Shown: one piece after another, positions 24,615 through 33,809 of the stretch
Layout: every line of letters begins with the position of its first letter
How positions within the stretch are numbered: position 1 is the stretch's first letter
Source of the DNA: Clostridiales bacterium
GTDB lineage: Bacteria; Bacillota; Clostridia; Oscillospirales; CAG-272
Length of the DNA stretch: 64,000 bases
Assembly (NCBI GenBank): GCA_012800735.1
Contig: JAAZIU010000022.1
Location: 62,001-126,000 of the forward strand
Direction: 5' to 3'
Made by a program: the position numbers and the translations under genes
Notes under the pieces: model-generated
What the model was told of the DNA's origin: nothing
The model's input: only the letters and a program-made list of their open reading frames with translations
Database searches by the model: none

Positions 24615-24647
24615 AAAAAACGGCTTCCCATAGCGGAAAGCCGTTTT
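24615..24647 (-). terminator. Terminator of GH109-like operon
   Basis: On the minus strand AAAACGGCTTTCC pairs with GGGAAGCCGTTTT around a short loop and runs into TTTTTT. Confidence 0.88.
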
Positions 24648-24677
24648 ATCTTGCGAAATATCAGACTGATCGGATAA

Positions 24678-25916
24678 TCAGAACAGGCTGAGGTCAATCT
24701 CGTCTAAATTATACCGACTCTTCGGCGAAGGCTCGCGGTTTATCCACTTGCCGTCGGTGAAGTCCGGGATAGCCTGCGGCGCGCCGCCCATCGCTATCGA
24801 ATTTTCCGAAAGCGGGGTTATAGCCATAAGGCAGGCGCCGTCGTAGGCGTCAAGCGGAGGCGCTTTGCGGTCGCGGATCGATTCGATAAAGGCGCGGAGA
24901 ACAAGGTAGCTCATGCCACCGCCGTCAATTCCGGAGCCGCGGTACCATGTCCAGAGCGGGTGCTCGTATTCCGGGTCGTCCATGTATTTCGAGAAAGGCT
25001 CCCAGGCGTCATGCGTCGGGGAAAGTCCCTCGATGTAAATTGATTTATTCTCTTCCGTCCAGATGCCGCGGGTTCCCTGAACACGGCCGCGGCGGCTGTA
25101 AGGATGCGGCAGGGTACAGTCGTGGGTCAGCACTATCGTCTCGCCGTGAGCGCACTTGATGACGGTCGTTACAACGTCGCCCTGAGTTACGGCGCGCTTT
25201 GCGTCGGGATGATCGGCGCCTTTTCTCCGGACGATGTATTCATTAAGCCCCCGCGCCTTTGAAGCGGTGGAAGTAAGCGTCAGCATGCGGTTGCCGCGGT
25301 TGATGCCGAGATACTTCTGTATCGGTCCAAGCTCGTGCGCGGGATAAAACTCGGCGTTGCGGTACATATAGTTTGTATAGCGATACTGGCGGTTTTCCGA
25401 CCCGAAAGTCACCTTTTCGCGAAGATCGTGCTGATACGCGCCCTCGGCGTGCACCAACTCTCCGAAAACTCCGTCTTTTATCATGCGCAGAAGGGTCATC
25501 TCTTCCCGTCCGTAGCAGCAGTTCTCGAGGAACATGCAGTGATTGCCGGTGCGTTCATAGGCGCGGACAATCTGCCAGCACTCGTCAAGGGATGCGGCTC
25601 CGCCGCATTCAACGGCGGCGTATTTGCCGGATTCCATCGCGGCGATTGCGATATAGCCGTGGGTTTCCCAGGAAGTGGCGATTATAACGCCGTCTATGTC
25701 GCGGCGCTCAAGCAGACGGCGGTAATCGGTGTAGCCGTCTACCCTGACAGCTCCCCGGTACTTGTCTTCGCACAGCTTGAGGGCGGTTTCGACGCGGTCC
25801 TCATAAAGGTCGCAGACGGCGGCGACTTCGACATCGTCCATCATGGTGAGCAGCCGGATATGCCCGCAGCCGTAGCCGGAGGCGCCGATTACCGCCATAC
25901 GTACTTTTTCTTTCAT
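24678..25916 (-). CDS. GH109-like Gfo/Idh/MocA protein, paralogue 4
   Basis: Last gene of the four-copy array, 412 residues, with GGGAGGT ahead of the ATG. The N-terminal Rossmann domain starts VIGASGYGCGH. The GH109-type signatures CMFLENCCYGREEM and GINRGNRMLTLTS are kept, as is the C-terminal PEYEHPLWTWYRG. It is the most divergent copy around residues 310-330, lacking the HGG insertion found in the other three. GH109 enzymes use tightly bound NAD+ to remove alpha-N-acetylgalactosamine; whether this copy acts on GalNAc is inference. No signal peptide. The operon terminator lies 31 bases downstream. Confidence 0.85.
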   Translation of the reverse strand: MKEKVRMAVIGASGYGCGHIRLLTMMDDVEVAAVCDLYEDRVETALKLCEDKYRGAVRVDGYTDYRRLLERRDIDGVIIATSWETHGYIAIAAMESGKYAAVECGGAASLDECWQIVRAYERTGNHCMFLENCCYGREEMTLLRMIKDGVFGELVHAEGAYQHDLREKVTFGSENRQYRYTNYMYRNAEFYPAHELGPIQKYLGINRGNRMLTLTSTASKARGLNEYIVRRKGADHPDAKRAVTQGDVVTTVIKCAHGETIVLTHDCTLPHPYSRRGRVQGTRGIWTEENKSIYIEGLSPTHDAWEPFSKYMDDPEYEHPLWTWYRGSGIDGGGMSYLVLRAFIESIRDRKAPPLDAYDGACLMAITPLSENSIAMGGAPQAIPDFTDGKWINREPSPKSRYNLDEIDLSLF

Positions 25917-25972
25917 GCGGGTGACCTCCCGTGTGTTTGTCTTTTTTGACCTACTTAAGATTATATTAAAAC

Positions 25973-27217
25973 TCAGAAAAGACTGAGGTCAATCTCGTCT
26001 AAATTATACCGACTCTTCGGCGAAGGCTCGCGGTTAATCCACTTGCCGTCGGTGAAGTCGGGGATAGGCTGAGGCGCGCCGCCCATCGCGATGGAATTTT
26101 CCGAAAGCGGGGTTATCGCCATCAGGCAGGCGCCGTCGTAGGCGTCAAGCGGAGGAGCGACGCGGTCGCGCACCGACTCTACATACGCGCGGAGAACCAG
26201 ATAGTCCATTCCGCCGTGACCGCCCTGAATATTCGAATCTCGGAACCATGTCCAGAGCGGATGCTCGTATTTCGGGTCATTCAGATACTTGGAGAAAGGT
26301 TCCCAGGTATCATGTTCCGGCGAAAGTCCCTCGATGTAAATAGACTTGTTGTCTTCAGTCCAGATACCGCGGGTTCCCTGAACGCGGCCGCGCCGGCTGT
26401 AAGGATGCGGGGTTGTACAGGAGTGATAAAGAACGATAGTCTCGCCGTGGGCGCACTTGATTACGGTTGTCACAACGTCGCCCTGAGTGACGACGCGCCT
26501 TGCGTCCGGGTGATCGGCGCCTTTTTTCTCGACGATATATTCATGCAGCCCCCGCGCCTTTGAAGCGGTGGAAGTAAGCGTCAGCATGCGGTTGCCGCGG
26601 TTAATGTTCAGATATTTCTGCATCGGTCCGAGCGCGTGCGCCGGATAAACTTCGCCGTTGCGGTTCATGAAATTTGAAAAGCGGTAGTGGCGGTTTTCCG
26701 GACCGAAAGCGATTTCCTCGCGCAGTTCGTGCTGATAACCGCCCTCGACGTGAACGACTTCTCCGAAAATGCCGTCTTTTATCATGCGGAGAACCGTCAT
26801 TTCCGCGCGGTCATAGCAGCAGTTTTCAAGGAACATACAGTGATTGCCGGTGCGCTCGTATGTGCGGACTATCTGCCAGCACTCGTCTATCGAAGCCGCC
26901 CCGCCGCACTCAACGGCGGCGTATTTGCCGGACTCCATCGCGGCGACGGCGAGATAACCGTGAGAATTCCAGGACGAGGCGATGACAACCGCGTCGATGT
27001 CGCGGCGCTCAAGCAGCCGGCGATAGTCGGTGTAGGCCTCTACCTTGACGGAACCCTGATATTTGTCGTCGCAAATCTGAAGCGCTCTTGCGGCTCGGTC
27101 TTCGTAAAGGTCGCAGACAGCGACGACTTCGACATCGTCCATATTGGTAAGCGCGTGCGTATGCCCGCAGCCCCGGCCGGATGTGCCGATCACCGCCATG
27201 CGTACTTTGTCTTTCAT
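25973..27217 (-). CDS. GH109-like Gfo/Idh/MocA protein, paralogue 3
   Basis: Third gene of the array, 414 residues, with AGGAGG ahead of the ATG. The cofactor motif is VIGTSGRGCGH, identical to paralogue 2. CMFLENCCYDRAEM replaces the Gly-Arg-Glu-Glu of its sisters with Asp-Arg-Ala-Glu, and its substrate-side loop reads VLYHSCTTPHPYSRRG where two sisters have VLTHDCTLPHPYSRRG. Such changes next to the shared scaffold suggest altered substrate specificity rather than decay, as the frame is intact throughout. Cytoplasmic by lack of signal peptide. Confidence 0.85.
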   Translation of the reverse strand: MKDKVRMAVIGTSGRGCGHTHALTNMDDVEVVAVCDLYEDRAARALQICDDKYQGSVKVEAYTDYRRLLERRDIDAVVIASSWNSHGYLAVAAMESGKYAAVECGGAASIDECWQIVRTYERTGNHCMFLENCCYDRAEMTVLRMIKDGIFGEVVHVEGGYQHELREEIAFGPENRHYRFSNFMNRNGEVYPAHALGPMQKYLNINRGNRMLTLTSTASKARGLHEYIVEKKGADHPDARRVVTQGDVVTTVIKCAHGETIVLYHSCTTPHPYSRRGRVQGTRGIWTEDNKSIYIEGLSPEHDTWEPFSKYLNDPKYEHPLWTWFRDSNIQGGHGGMDYLVLRAYVESVRDRVAPPLDAYDGACLMAITPLSENSIAMGGAPQPIPDFTDGKWINREPSPKSRYNLDEIDLSLF

Positions 27218-27281
27218 ATGAAAGTCCTCCTGTGTTCAGGTGTAATATTTTTTGGTTTTAAATCTATGATTTTCAAAAAAC

Positions 27282-28529
27282 TCAAAAAAGGCTGAGGTCA
27301 ACTTCGTCGAGGCTATACCGACTTTTCGGCGAAGGCTCGCGGTTTATCCACTTGCCGTCGGTGAAATCGGGAATTGCCTGAGGAGCGCCGCCCATCGCGA
27401 TGGAATTTTCCGAAAGCGGGGTTATCGCCATCAGGCAGGCGCCGTCATAGGCGTCAAGCGGAGGGGCGATGCGTTCTCTGACCGATTCGATAAAGGCGCG
27501 GAGAACAAGATAGTCCATTCCGCCGTGCCCGCCGCCCTCGATTTCAGAGCTTCGGAACCATGTCCAGAGCGGATGTTCGTATTTCGGGTCGTCCATGTAT
27601 TTGGAGAAGGGCTCCCAGGTGTCGTGATTCGGCGAAAGTCCCTCGATATATATCGACTTGTTGTCTTCCGCCCAGATGCCGCGGGTTCCCTGAACGCGGC
27701 CGCGCCGGCTGTAAGGATGCGGCAGGGTGCAGTCGTGGGTCAGAACTATCGTCTCACCGTGGGCGCATTTTATGACGGTGGTGACTATGTCGCCTTCGGT
27801 GACTTCCATCGCCGCATGCGGATGATCGGCTCCCTTTTCCCGTATGATATACTCGCGAAGCCCGCGCGCCTTCGATGAAGTCGAGGTCAGCGTCAGCATC
27901 CGGTTGCCGCGGTTGATATTCAGATATTTCTGTATCGGACCCAACTCGTGCGCCGGATAAAACTCGCCGTTTCGGTTCATGAAGTTTGAGAAGCGGTAGT
28001 GGCGGTTTTCCGTGCCGAAAGCGATCCCTTTGCGGATGTCGTGCTGATATCCGCCCTCGGTGTGTACCACTTCGCCGAAAATGCCGTCTTTTATCATGCG
28101 AAGAACCGTCATTTCTTCGCGGCCGTAACAGCAGTTTTCGAGGAACATGCAGTGATTGCCGGTCCGCTCGTATGTCCGGACTATCTGCCAGCATTCGTCT
28201 ATCGAAGCCGCCCCGCCGCATTCGACGGCAGCGTATTTGCCGGATTCCATCGCGGCAACGGCAAGATAGCCGTGAGAATTCCAGGATGATGAGATGATAA
28301 CGCCGTCTATGTCGCGGCGCTCAAGCATCCGGCGGTAATCGGTGTAGCCGTCGACCTTAACAGTCCCCTGATACTTTTCGTTGCAAATCTTAAGGGCGTT
28401 TTCGACGCGGTCTTCATAGAGGTCGCAGACAGCGGCGACTTCTATGTCGTTCATATTGACAAGCAGCTTTAAATGCCCGCAGCCGCGGCCGGATGTGCCG
28501 ATGACCGCCAGGCGAACTTTATCTTTCAT
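27282..28529 (-). CDS. GH109-like Gfo/Idh/MocA protein, paralogue 2
   Basis: Second gene of the array, 415 residues, with GGGAGGA ahead of the ATG. It keeps VIGTSGRGCGH, CMFLENCCYGREEM, NINRGNRMLTLTS and the GGGHGGMDYL loop. It has SSKARGLREYI where the others have ASKARGL, and an ITP-type ending identical in outline to the rest. The 61-base spacing to the preceding gene and the same ribosome site fit a single transcript from the solute-binding gene's promoter. Confidence 0.85.
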   Translation of the reverse strand: MKDKVRLAVIGTSGRGCGHLKLLVNMNDIEVAAVCDLYEDRVENALKICNEKYQGTVKVDGYTDYRRMLERRDIDGVIISSSWNSHGYLAVAAMESGKYAAVECGGAASIDECWQIVRTYERTGNHCMFLENCCYGREEMTVLRMIKDGIFGEVVHTEGGYQHDIRKGIAFGTENRHYRFSNFMNRNGEFYPAHELGPIQKYLNINRGNRMLTLTSTSSKARGLREYIIREKGADHPHAAMEVTEGDIVTTVIKCAHGETIVLTHDCTLPHPYSRRGRVQGTRGIWAEDNKSIYIEGLSPNHDTWEPFSKYMDDPKYEHPLWTWFRSSEIEGGGHGGMDYLVLRAFIESVRERIAPPLDAYDGACLMAITPLSENSIAMGGAPQAIPDFTDGKWINREPSPKSRYSLDEVDLSLF

Positions 28530-28589
28530 GCGGATGTCCTCCCGTGTTTTTTATCCGTTTTTTTGACTTACTTATAATTATATTAAAAC

Positions 28590-29837
28590 TCAAAATAGGC
28601 TGAGATCGATTTCATCGAGATTGTACCGACTTTTCGGGGAAGGCTCGCGGTTTATCCACTTGCCGTCGGTGAAATCGGGAACAGCTTGCGGCGCGCCGCC
28701 CATAGCGATTGAGTCTTCCGACAGCTGAGTCACCGCCATCAGGCAGGCGCCGTCATAGGCGTCGAGCGGAGGGGCGACGCGGTCGCGTATCGACTCGATA
28801 AAAGCGCGGAGGACGAGATAGTCCATCCCGCCGTGGCCGCCGCCTTCAATCTCGGAGCTGCGGTACCATGTCCAGAGCGGATGCTCGTACTTCGGGTCGT
28901 CGAGATATTTTGAAAACGGCTCCCATGTATCATGTGTCGGAGAAAGCCCCTCGATGTAAATCGACTTGTTGTCTTCCGTCCATATTCCGCGGGTGCCCTG
29001 AACGCGGCCGCGCCGGCTGTAAGGATGCGGCAGGGTTGAGGAATGGAAAAGCACGATTGTCTCGCCGTGAGCGCACTTGATTACGGTAGTGACGACGTCG
29101 CCTTCGGTGACTTCCCGTTTTGCCTCGGGGGAATCGGCGCCTTTTGTCCGAACGACGTATTCATGAAGCCCTCTCGCTTTTGAAGCGGTGGATGTCAGCG
29201 TCAGCATCCGGTTGCCGCGGTTTATGTTAAGATACTTCTGCATCGGTCCGAGCGCGTGCGCGGGGTAGAGTTCGGCGTTGCGGTGCATAAAGTATTCATA
29301 GCGGAAAGCGCGTCTTTCCCGACCGGTTGCGATGCCGCTGCGAAGCTCGTGCTGATATCCGCCCTCGGTGTGAACCACCTCGCCGAAAACGCCGTCTTTT
29401 ATCATCCGGAGCAGCGTCATTTCTTCACGGCCGTAGCAGCAGTTTTCAAGGAACATGCAGTGATTGCCGGTGCGCTCGTAGGTACGGACGATCTGCCAGC
29501 ATTCGTCTATCGAAGCCGCCCCGCCGCACTCGACGGCGGCGTATTTGCCGGATTCCATCGCGGCGACGGCAAGATATCCGTGCGACTCCCAGGACGACGA
29601 AATGATAACGCCGTCGATATCGCGGCGCTCGAGCATCCGGCGGTAATCGGTATAGCCGTCGACTTTTACCGTCCCCTGATACCTGTCGTTACAGATTTTA
29701 AGGGCGTCTTCGACGCGGTCTTCATACAGGTCGCAGACAGCGGCGACTTCGACGTCGGGCATGCCGACGAGCAGCCATGTATGCCCGCATCCGCGCCCGG
29801 CCATGCCGATCATACCGAGACGTATCTTGTCTTTCAT
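28590..29837 (-). CDS. GH109-like Gfo/Idh/MocA protein, paralogue 1
   Basis: First enzyme gene after the solute-binding protein, 415 residues. The Rossmann domain begins MIGMAGRGCGH and binds NAD(H). EECW-type helix DECWQIVRTYERTGNHC leads to LENCCYGREEM, a hallmark of glycoside hydrolase family 109. The family cleaves alpha-GalNAc by an oxidation-elimination-addition-reduction route that uses NAD+ catalytically. The ATG at 29837 with GGGAGGA at 8 bases is chosen over a start 60 bases upstream that would lie in the solute-binding gene's 3' end. Without a signal peptide it must act on imported sugar. Confidence 0.86.
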   Translation of the reverse strand: MKDKIRLGMIGMAGRGCGHTWLLVGMPDVEVAAVCDLYEDRVEDALKICNDRYQGTVKVDGYTDYRRMLERRDIDGVIISSSWESHGYLAVAAMESGKYAAVECGGAASIDECWQIVRTYERTGNHCMFLENCCYGREEMTLLRMIKDGVFGEVVHTEGGYQHELRSGIATGRERRAFRYEYFMHRNAELYPAHALGPMQKYLNINRGNRMLTLTSTASKARGLHEYVVRTKGADSPEAKREVTEGDVVTTVIKCAHGETIVLFHSSTLPHPYSRRGRVQGTRGIWTEDNKSIYIEGLSPTHDTWEPFSKYLDDPKYEHPLWTWYRSSEIEGGGHGGMDYLVLRAFIESIRDRVAPPLDAYDGACLMAVTQLSEDSIAMGGAPQAVPDFTDGKWINREPSPKSRYNLDEIDLSLF

Positions 29838-29868
29838 TATGATGTCCTCCCGTGGATATTGTTTAAAA

Positions 29869-31323
29869 TTATCCGCCGATATTTGAATAAGCCTCAATCG
29901 TCGCCTCGGCGTTTTTATTGAAAGAATCGATCAGCTTCGCCTGCAAAGAGACAAGCTCCGACGCGCCTTTCCTTTGTATGCTCGTACGATATTTCGTATA
30001 AATGTCCCAGTTCGAATAGCAGGTCGAATAGTCGAAAACCCGATTTGCGGTAAGGATGTCAAGCATCTCGACGGTGTCTTCGTCGCGGGCTATCTTGCCC
30101 TTTAAGGTGGTGTCGTAATAGGCGTCGGTCAGATAGGCGTCGGAATAAACCGCCATCGCTTCGGATACTGCGCCGACAAGCTCAGCCTCCCGCACCGAAG
30201 CCGGTATGCACATCGCCTGAGCCGTCGCTTCCATTCCATTGGTGTAATAGCCCTGATTTTCGTCATACATCGGGAAAGGAAGAACTCCGAAATCGGTTTC
30301 CATGTTTTCCCGCATCATTATAATTGAACCGAGCTGCATTATATAAAAGAGGCTGTGGTCGGAGAAAAAGCTGTTATATCCCCAGTTGTCGTCGTTTACT
30401 ATGACGGAAAGATTTTTGTCGTTCAAAAGGTCGCAGACTATGCCGGTCACTTCAATCATCTTTTCCGAGTCAAGGTTCAGCCGGAAGCTGTCTTTGCCGT
30501 CGCTGCCGGTTTCCTTGTGAACAAGCTGCTCGCCGGTGCCGCTGACAAGCGAGAGATACTGCCCGATTCCGGTAACAAGCCCGAAGGTGTCCCCTTCGTT
30601 ACGAACCCCGTCGCCGTTTGTGTCCGCCGCCGCGGCGCGCATCATTTCTCCCATCTTGGCAAGCGTCCACTTTTCGGCTCTTACAAGCTCGTAAGGATTT
30701 TCAAGCCCCAAATTGTCAATCAATGTCTTTGAAAAATACATCGCGCTGCAGCCTTCGATACAATGAACGTTTATGTCGCAGCAGACGAAGAAAAGCCGGC
30801 CGTTTATGTTGAACGCCTCCGCCGAGTTGGGGTCCCAGAAGCGCGGGTCGAAGCTTATCGAGTCGATCGCGTTGAGCTGACGGAAATAGCCGTTCTGAGC
30901 GGTTTTGACCATCGCGTTTATCCGCTCCCAGACCATATCGTAGTCGGCGGAGCCGGCATTGACGGATTTTTCCACCTGCGGCATCGCGTTTGTCGTCTCC
31001 TGAGAGGAGATCACGACGTTGTATTTCGATTCGACAAAGCGGTTGCGCTCATAAACGGTGTCGTTGATAATTTCGCCGTCAAGGTCTTCGGCGTCAAGCG
31101 AGATAATCCACCAGTTTGAGTTTACATCGCCTAAAATGCGGAACTCATAGCCGCCGAAGTCGTTCGGCGGAAGCGCGTCAAGCGGAGATATCTCCTCCCC
31201 TGCAGTCGTTTCGGCTGTGGTCTGAGCGGCAGTTTCGGCAGTATCCGCGGGCTTTTCCCCGCAGGCAAAAACGGAAGCGAAAATCAAAACGGCGACAGCC
31301 ACGGCAATCAATTTTTTAAGCAT
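29869..31323 (-). CDS. Solute-binding lipoprotein leading the GH109-like operon
   Basis: A 484-residue sugar-binding lipoprotein. Signal peptide with lipobox SVFAC, Thr/Ala/Glu-rich linker, then DFGGYEFRILGDVNS, the signature shared with the other four in this window, and YNVVISSQET. The calcium-loop candidate is DTNGDGVRNEGD before TFGLVTG. The ATG at 31323 has GAGAGG upstream and is preferred to a start five codons earlier. It is followed after 31 bases by four cytoplasmic GH109-like genes with no permease, so its ligand may be a GalNAc-containing glycan; this is inference from gene order. Confidence 0.88.
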   Translation of the reverse strand: MLKKLIAVAVAVLIFASVFACGEKPADTAETAAQTTAETTAGEEISPLDALPPNDFGGYEFRILGDVNSNWWIISLDAEDLDGEIINDTVYERNRFVESKYNVVISSQETTNAMPQVEKSVNAGSADYDMVWERINAMVKTAQNGYFRQLNAIDSISFDPRFWDPNSAEAFNINGRLFFVCCDINVHCIEGCSAMYFSKTLIDNLGLENPYELVRAEKWTLAKMGEMMRAAAADTNGDGVRNEGDTFGLVTGIGQYLSLVSGTGEQLVHKETGSDGKDSFRLNLDSEKMIEVTGIVCDLLNDKNLSVIVNDDNWGYNSFFSDHSLFYIMQLGSIIMMRENMETDFGVLPFPMYDENQGYYTNGMEATAQAMCIPASVREAELVGAVSEAMAVYSDAYLTDAYYDTTLKGKIARDEDTVEMLDILTANRVFDYSTCYSNWDIYTKYRTSIQRKGASELVSLQAKLIDSFNKNAEATIEAYSNIGG

Positions 31324-31383
31324 GATAAATCCTCTCAAATAAAATCAGATATAAAATTAACAGAACCCTAATATACATTCACT

Positions 31384-31412
31384 ATTATAAACTAATAATT
31401 AAGCTTTGTCAA
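31384..31412 (-). promoter_or_regulatory. Promoter of solute-binding/GH109-like operon
   Basis: On the minus strand TTGACA (31407-31412) and TATAAT (31384-31389) are 17 bases apart, about 60 bases ahead of the start codon. Confidence 0.85.
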
Positions 31413-31511
31413 GCAGCTTTCGGCAATTCCCACAAACGGGTTTATGTAATTTTCCCCAGGTTTTTTACAGACCGTTAATAAAAATCAATTCAGCATGTTT
31501 ATGTTTTATGA

Positions 31512-31517
31512 TATAAT
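31512..31517 (+). promoter_or_regulatory. Possible -10 box of pyrC transcript
   Basis: A perfect TATAAT precedes pyrC by 41 bases. The matching -35 position reads TTCAGC, far from consensus, so the site is tentative. Confidence 0.4.
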
Positions 31518-31558
31518 CATTTATAAGAATGAAACGACTTGAAAACAGAGATAAATAA

Positions 31559-32815
31559 ATGCTGATAAAAAACGCAAATGTCTATATCGGCGGCGAATTT
31601 CGACCCGCTGACATAAGGATAAAAGACGGCGTGATTGCCGAAGTCGGCGAGAATCTTTCAGACGGCGGAGATGTCGTCGACGCCTCCGGGCTTTGTGCCG
31701 CGCCGGGGCTTGTCGATATGCACGTCCACCTCCGCGAGCCGGGGCAGACGCACAAAGAAGATATCATGTCCGGCAGCGCGGCCGCAGCCGCGGGCGGATT
31801 TACCGCAGTCGCCGCGATGGCGAACACATCCCCGGTAATCGACAGCCCGGAGCTGATAAAAGAGATACTCCGCCGCTCGGAGGGCGCGTCCTGCCGGGTG
31901 CTTCCCGTCGCCGCAATTACTCGCGGGCAGATGGGTGAGGAGCTTGTCGACTTCGCCGCCAATATCGCTGCCGGTGCAGCCGCCTTTTCGGACGACGGAC
32001 ACCCGACCCCGCCCGATCTAATGTACAAAGCGATGAAAAAATCGGCGGAAACGGGATTTCTGATAATATCCCACCCTGAGGAGCGCGCGCTTACCGGAAA
32101 CGGCGTTATAAACGAAGGCGAGACGTCTAAAAAACTCGGCGTCCCCGGCATTCCGGCGCTTGCGGAGGACCTTGCGATTATCCGGGATATCGAGCTTGCC
32201 CGCTGCACCGGCGCGCGGCTGCATATAGCGCACATCTCAACCGGACGCGGCGCCGAAGCGGTGTATGAGGCGAAAAGAAAGGGCCTGACGAATATTACCG
32301 CCGAAACCTGTCCGCATTATTTCTCGCTTACCGACAAAGCGGTTGAGGAATTCGGCGCAGACGCCAAGATGAGTCCGCCGCTGAGAAGCGAGCGCGACCG
32401 TCAGGCGATAATCGCCGCCGTGTCCGCCGGAGTTTTCGACTGCATCTCGACCGACCACGCCCCGCACTCGCCGGAGGAAAAGGCGCGGGGACTTATCGCC
32501 GCTCCCAACGGCATCATCGGGCTGCAAACGAGCTTCGCCCTCGGAGTTACCGTCCTTGTCGGCGGGGGAAAACTGACGCTCGAACAGCTTATCCGGCTGA
32601 TGAGCGTAAATCCCTCAAAGCTGCTCGGACTCCCATGCGGTATTATGCAGGGCAATCCCGCCGACCTCTTTCTGTTTGACCCGCGGGAGAGCTTTGTTTT
32701 CACCGAAGATATGATAAAGAGCAAATCCCGCAACTCTCCGTTTTTAGGCAAAACCCTCCGCGGTAAAGTAAAGATGACAATATGCGGCGGGAAAACCACC
32801 TATCGCGAAATATAA
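31559..32815 (+). CDS. pyrC: Dihydroorotase
   Basis: The 418-residue zinc amidohydrolase closes carbamoyl-aspartate to dihydroorotate, step three of pyrimidine synthesis. DMHVHLREPGQTHKED near residue 52 supplies the metal-binding HxH and the substrate Arg. AETCPHYFSLT and STDHAPHSPEEK are the later His and Asp ligand regions. Length and motifs fit the class I type common in Gram-positives. pyrF follows 44 bases downstream, so the two form a small pyrimidine operon separate from the rest of the pathway. Confidence 0.96.
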   Translation: MLIKNANVYIGGEFRPADIRIKDGVIAEVGENLSDGGDVVDASGLCAAPGLVDMHVHLREPGQTHKEDIMSGSAAAAAGGFTAVAAMANTSPVIDSPELIKEILRRSEGASCRVLPVAAITRGQMGEELVDFAANIAAGAAAFSDDGHPTPPDLMYKAMKKSAETGFLIISHPEERALTGNGVINEGETSKKLGVPGIPALAEDLAIIRDIELARCTGARLHIAHISTGRGAEAVYEAKRKGLTNITAETCPHYFSLTDKAVEEFGADAKMSPPLRSERDRQAIIAAVSAGVFDCISTDHAPHSPEEKARGLIAAPNGIIGLQTSFALGVTVLVGGGKLTLEQLIRLMSVNPSKLLGLPCGIMQGNPADLFLFDPRESFVFTEDMIKSKSRNSPFLGKTLRGKVKMTICGGKTTYREI

Positions 32816-32859
32816 GATTTAAATCGGCTTTAAAATAAAATACACCGGAGGAACCTTAT

Positions 32860-33723
32860 ATGTCCTTTCTCCCCTTAAGCGAGAAAATCGCACGCCTCAA
32901 AAACCCGTCCGTAATCGGCCTCGACCCGCTGCCCGAATATCTTCCGCCCGAAATTGCAGCAAAATTCTCCGACGCGGCGGAGGCGATATTTGAGTTCAAC
33001 AAAGGCATCATCGACGCTGTTGCCGACATCGCCCCGGCGGTAAAGCCGCAGTCGGCGTTTTATGAGCGGCTCGGCGTTCCCGGCGCGGCTCTGTTAAAGA
33101 AAACGATAGATTACGCCGCCGAAGCCGGACTTTATGTCATCCTCGACGCCAAGCGCGGCGATATCGGCTCGACGGCCAAGGCCTACGCCGACGCCTATTT
33201 AGGTTCCGACGGCTACGGAAAAATCGACTGCCTGACGGTGAACGGCTATCTCGGCTCCGACGGCGTTTTGCCTTTCCTCGACGCGGCGAAAGCCAACGGC
33301 AAGGCGATATTCATGCTTGTGAAGACATCCAACCCCTCCTCCGGCGAGTTTCAGGACAGGCTCATTGGCGAAAAGCCGCTCTATCGTTTAGTAGGCGAAG
33401 CCGCCGAAAGCTGGGGAGCTGACAGCGTTGACAAAGACGGCTATTCCGCCTGCGGCGCGGTCGTCGGCGCGACATATCCGGCGCAGCTTGCCGAACTTCG
33501 AGCAGCGCTCCCGCGTACCTTCTTCCTGATCCCGGGTTACGGCGCTCAAGGCGGCGGAGCTGCCGACGTCGCTCCCGGCTTTGACAAAAACGGCGGCGGA
33601 GCTGTGGTAAATTCGTCCAGAGGAATTTTGCTTGCCTACAAAAAACACGGCGGAGATTTCAGGGACGCCGCGAGAGCTGCCGCGATAGAGATGAAAAATG
33701 ATTTAGTCAGCGTATTACGCTGA
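32860..33723 (+). CDS. pyrF: Orotidine 5'-phosphate decarboxylase (type 2)
   Basis: The 287-residue enzyme decarboxylates OMP to UMP, the last step of pyrimidine synthesis. LDAKRGDIGSTAKAY near residue 95 contains the catalytic Asp-Lys-Asp array. The longer chain and the IPGYGAQGGGAADV phosphate loop near residue 220 mark the type 2 family found in clostridia and actinobacteria rather than the short E. coli type. CGGAGGA precedes the ATG. It is co-transcribed with pyrC. Confidence 0.95.
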   Translation: MSFLPLSEKIARLKNPSVIGLDPLPEYLPPEIAAKFSDAAEAIFEFNKGIIDAVADIAPAVKPQSAFYERLGVPGAALLKKTIDYAAEAGLYVILDAKRGDIGSTAKAYADAYLGSDGYGKIDCLTVNGYLGSDGVLPFLDAAKANGKAIFMLVKTSNPSSGEFQDRLIGEKPLYRLVGEAAESWGADSVDKDGYSACGAVVGATYPAQLAELRAALPRTFFLIPGYGAQGGGAADVAPGFDKNGGGAVVNSSRGILLAYKKHGGDFRDAARAAAIEMKNDLVSVLR

Positions 33724-33809
33724 TTAAATCGAGAGTTTTATCAAAGTTGTCTTATGTTTTATGGTTTGAAAAATCATATAAAAAATTACATATAGAAAGA
33801 GGGAAAAAT

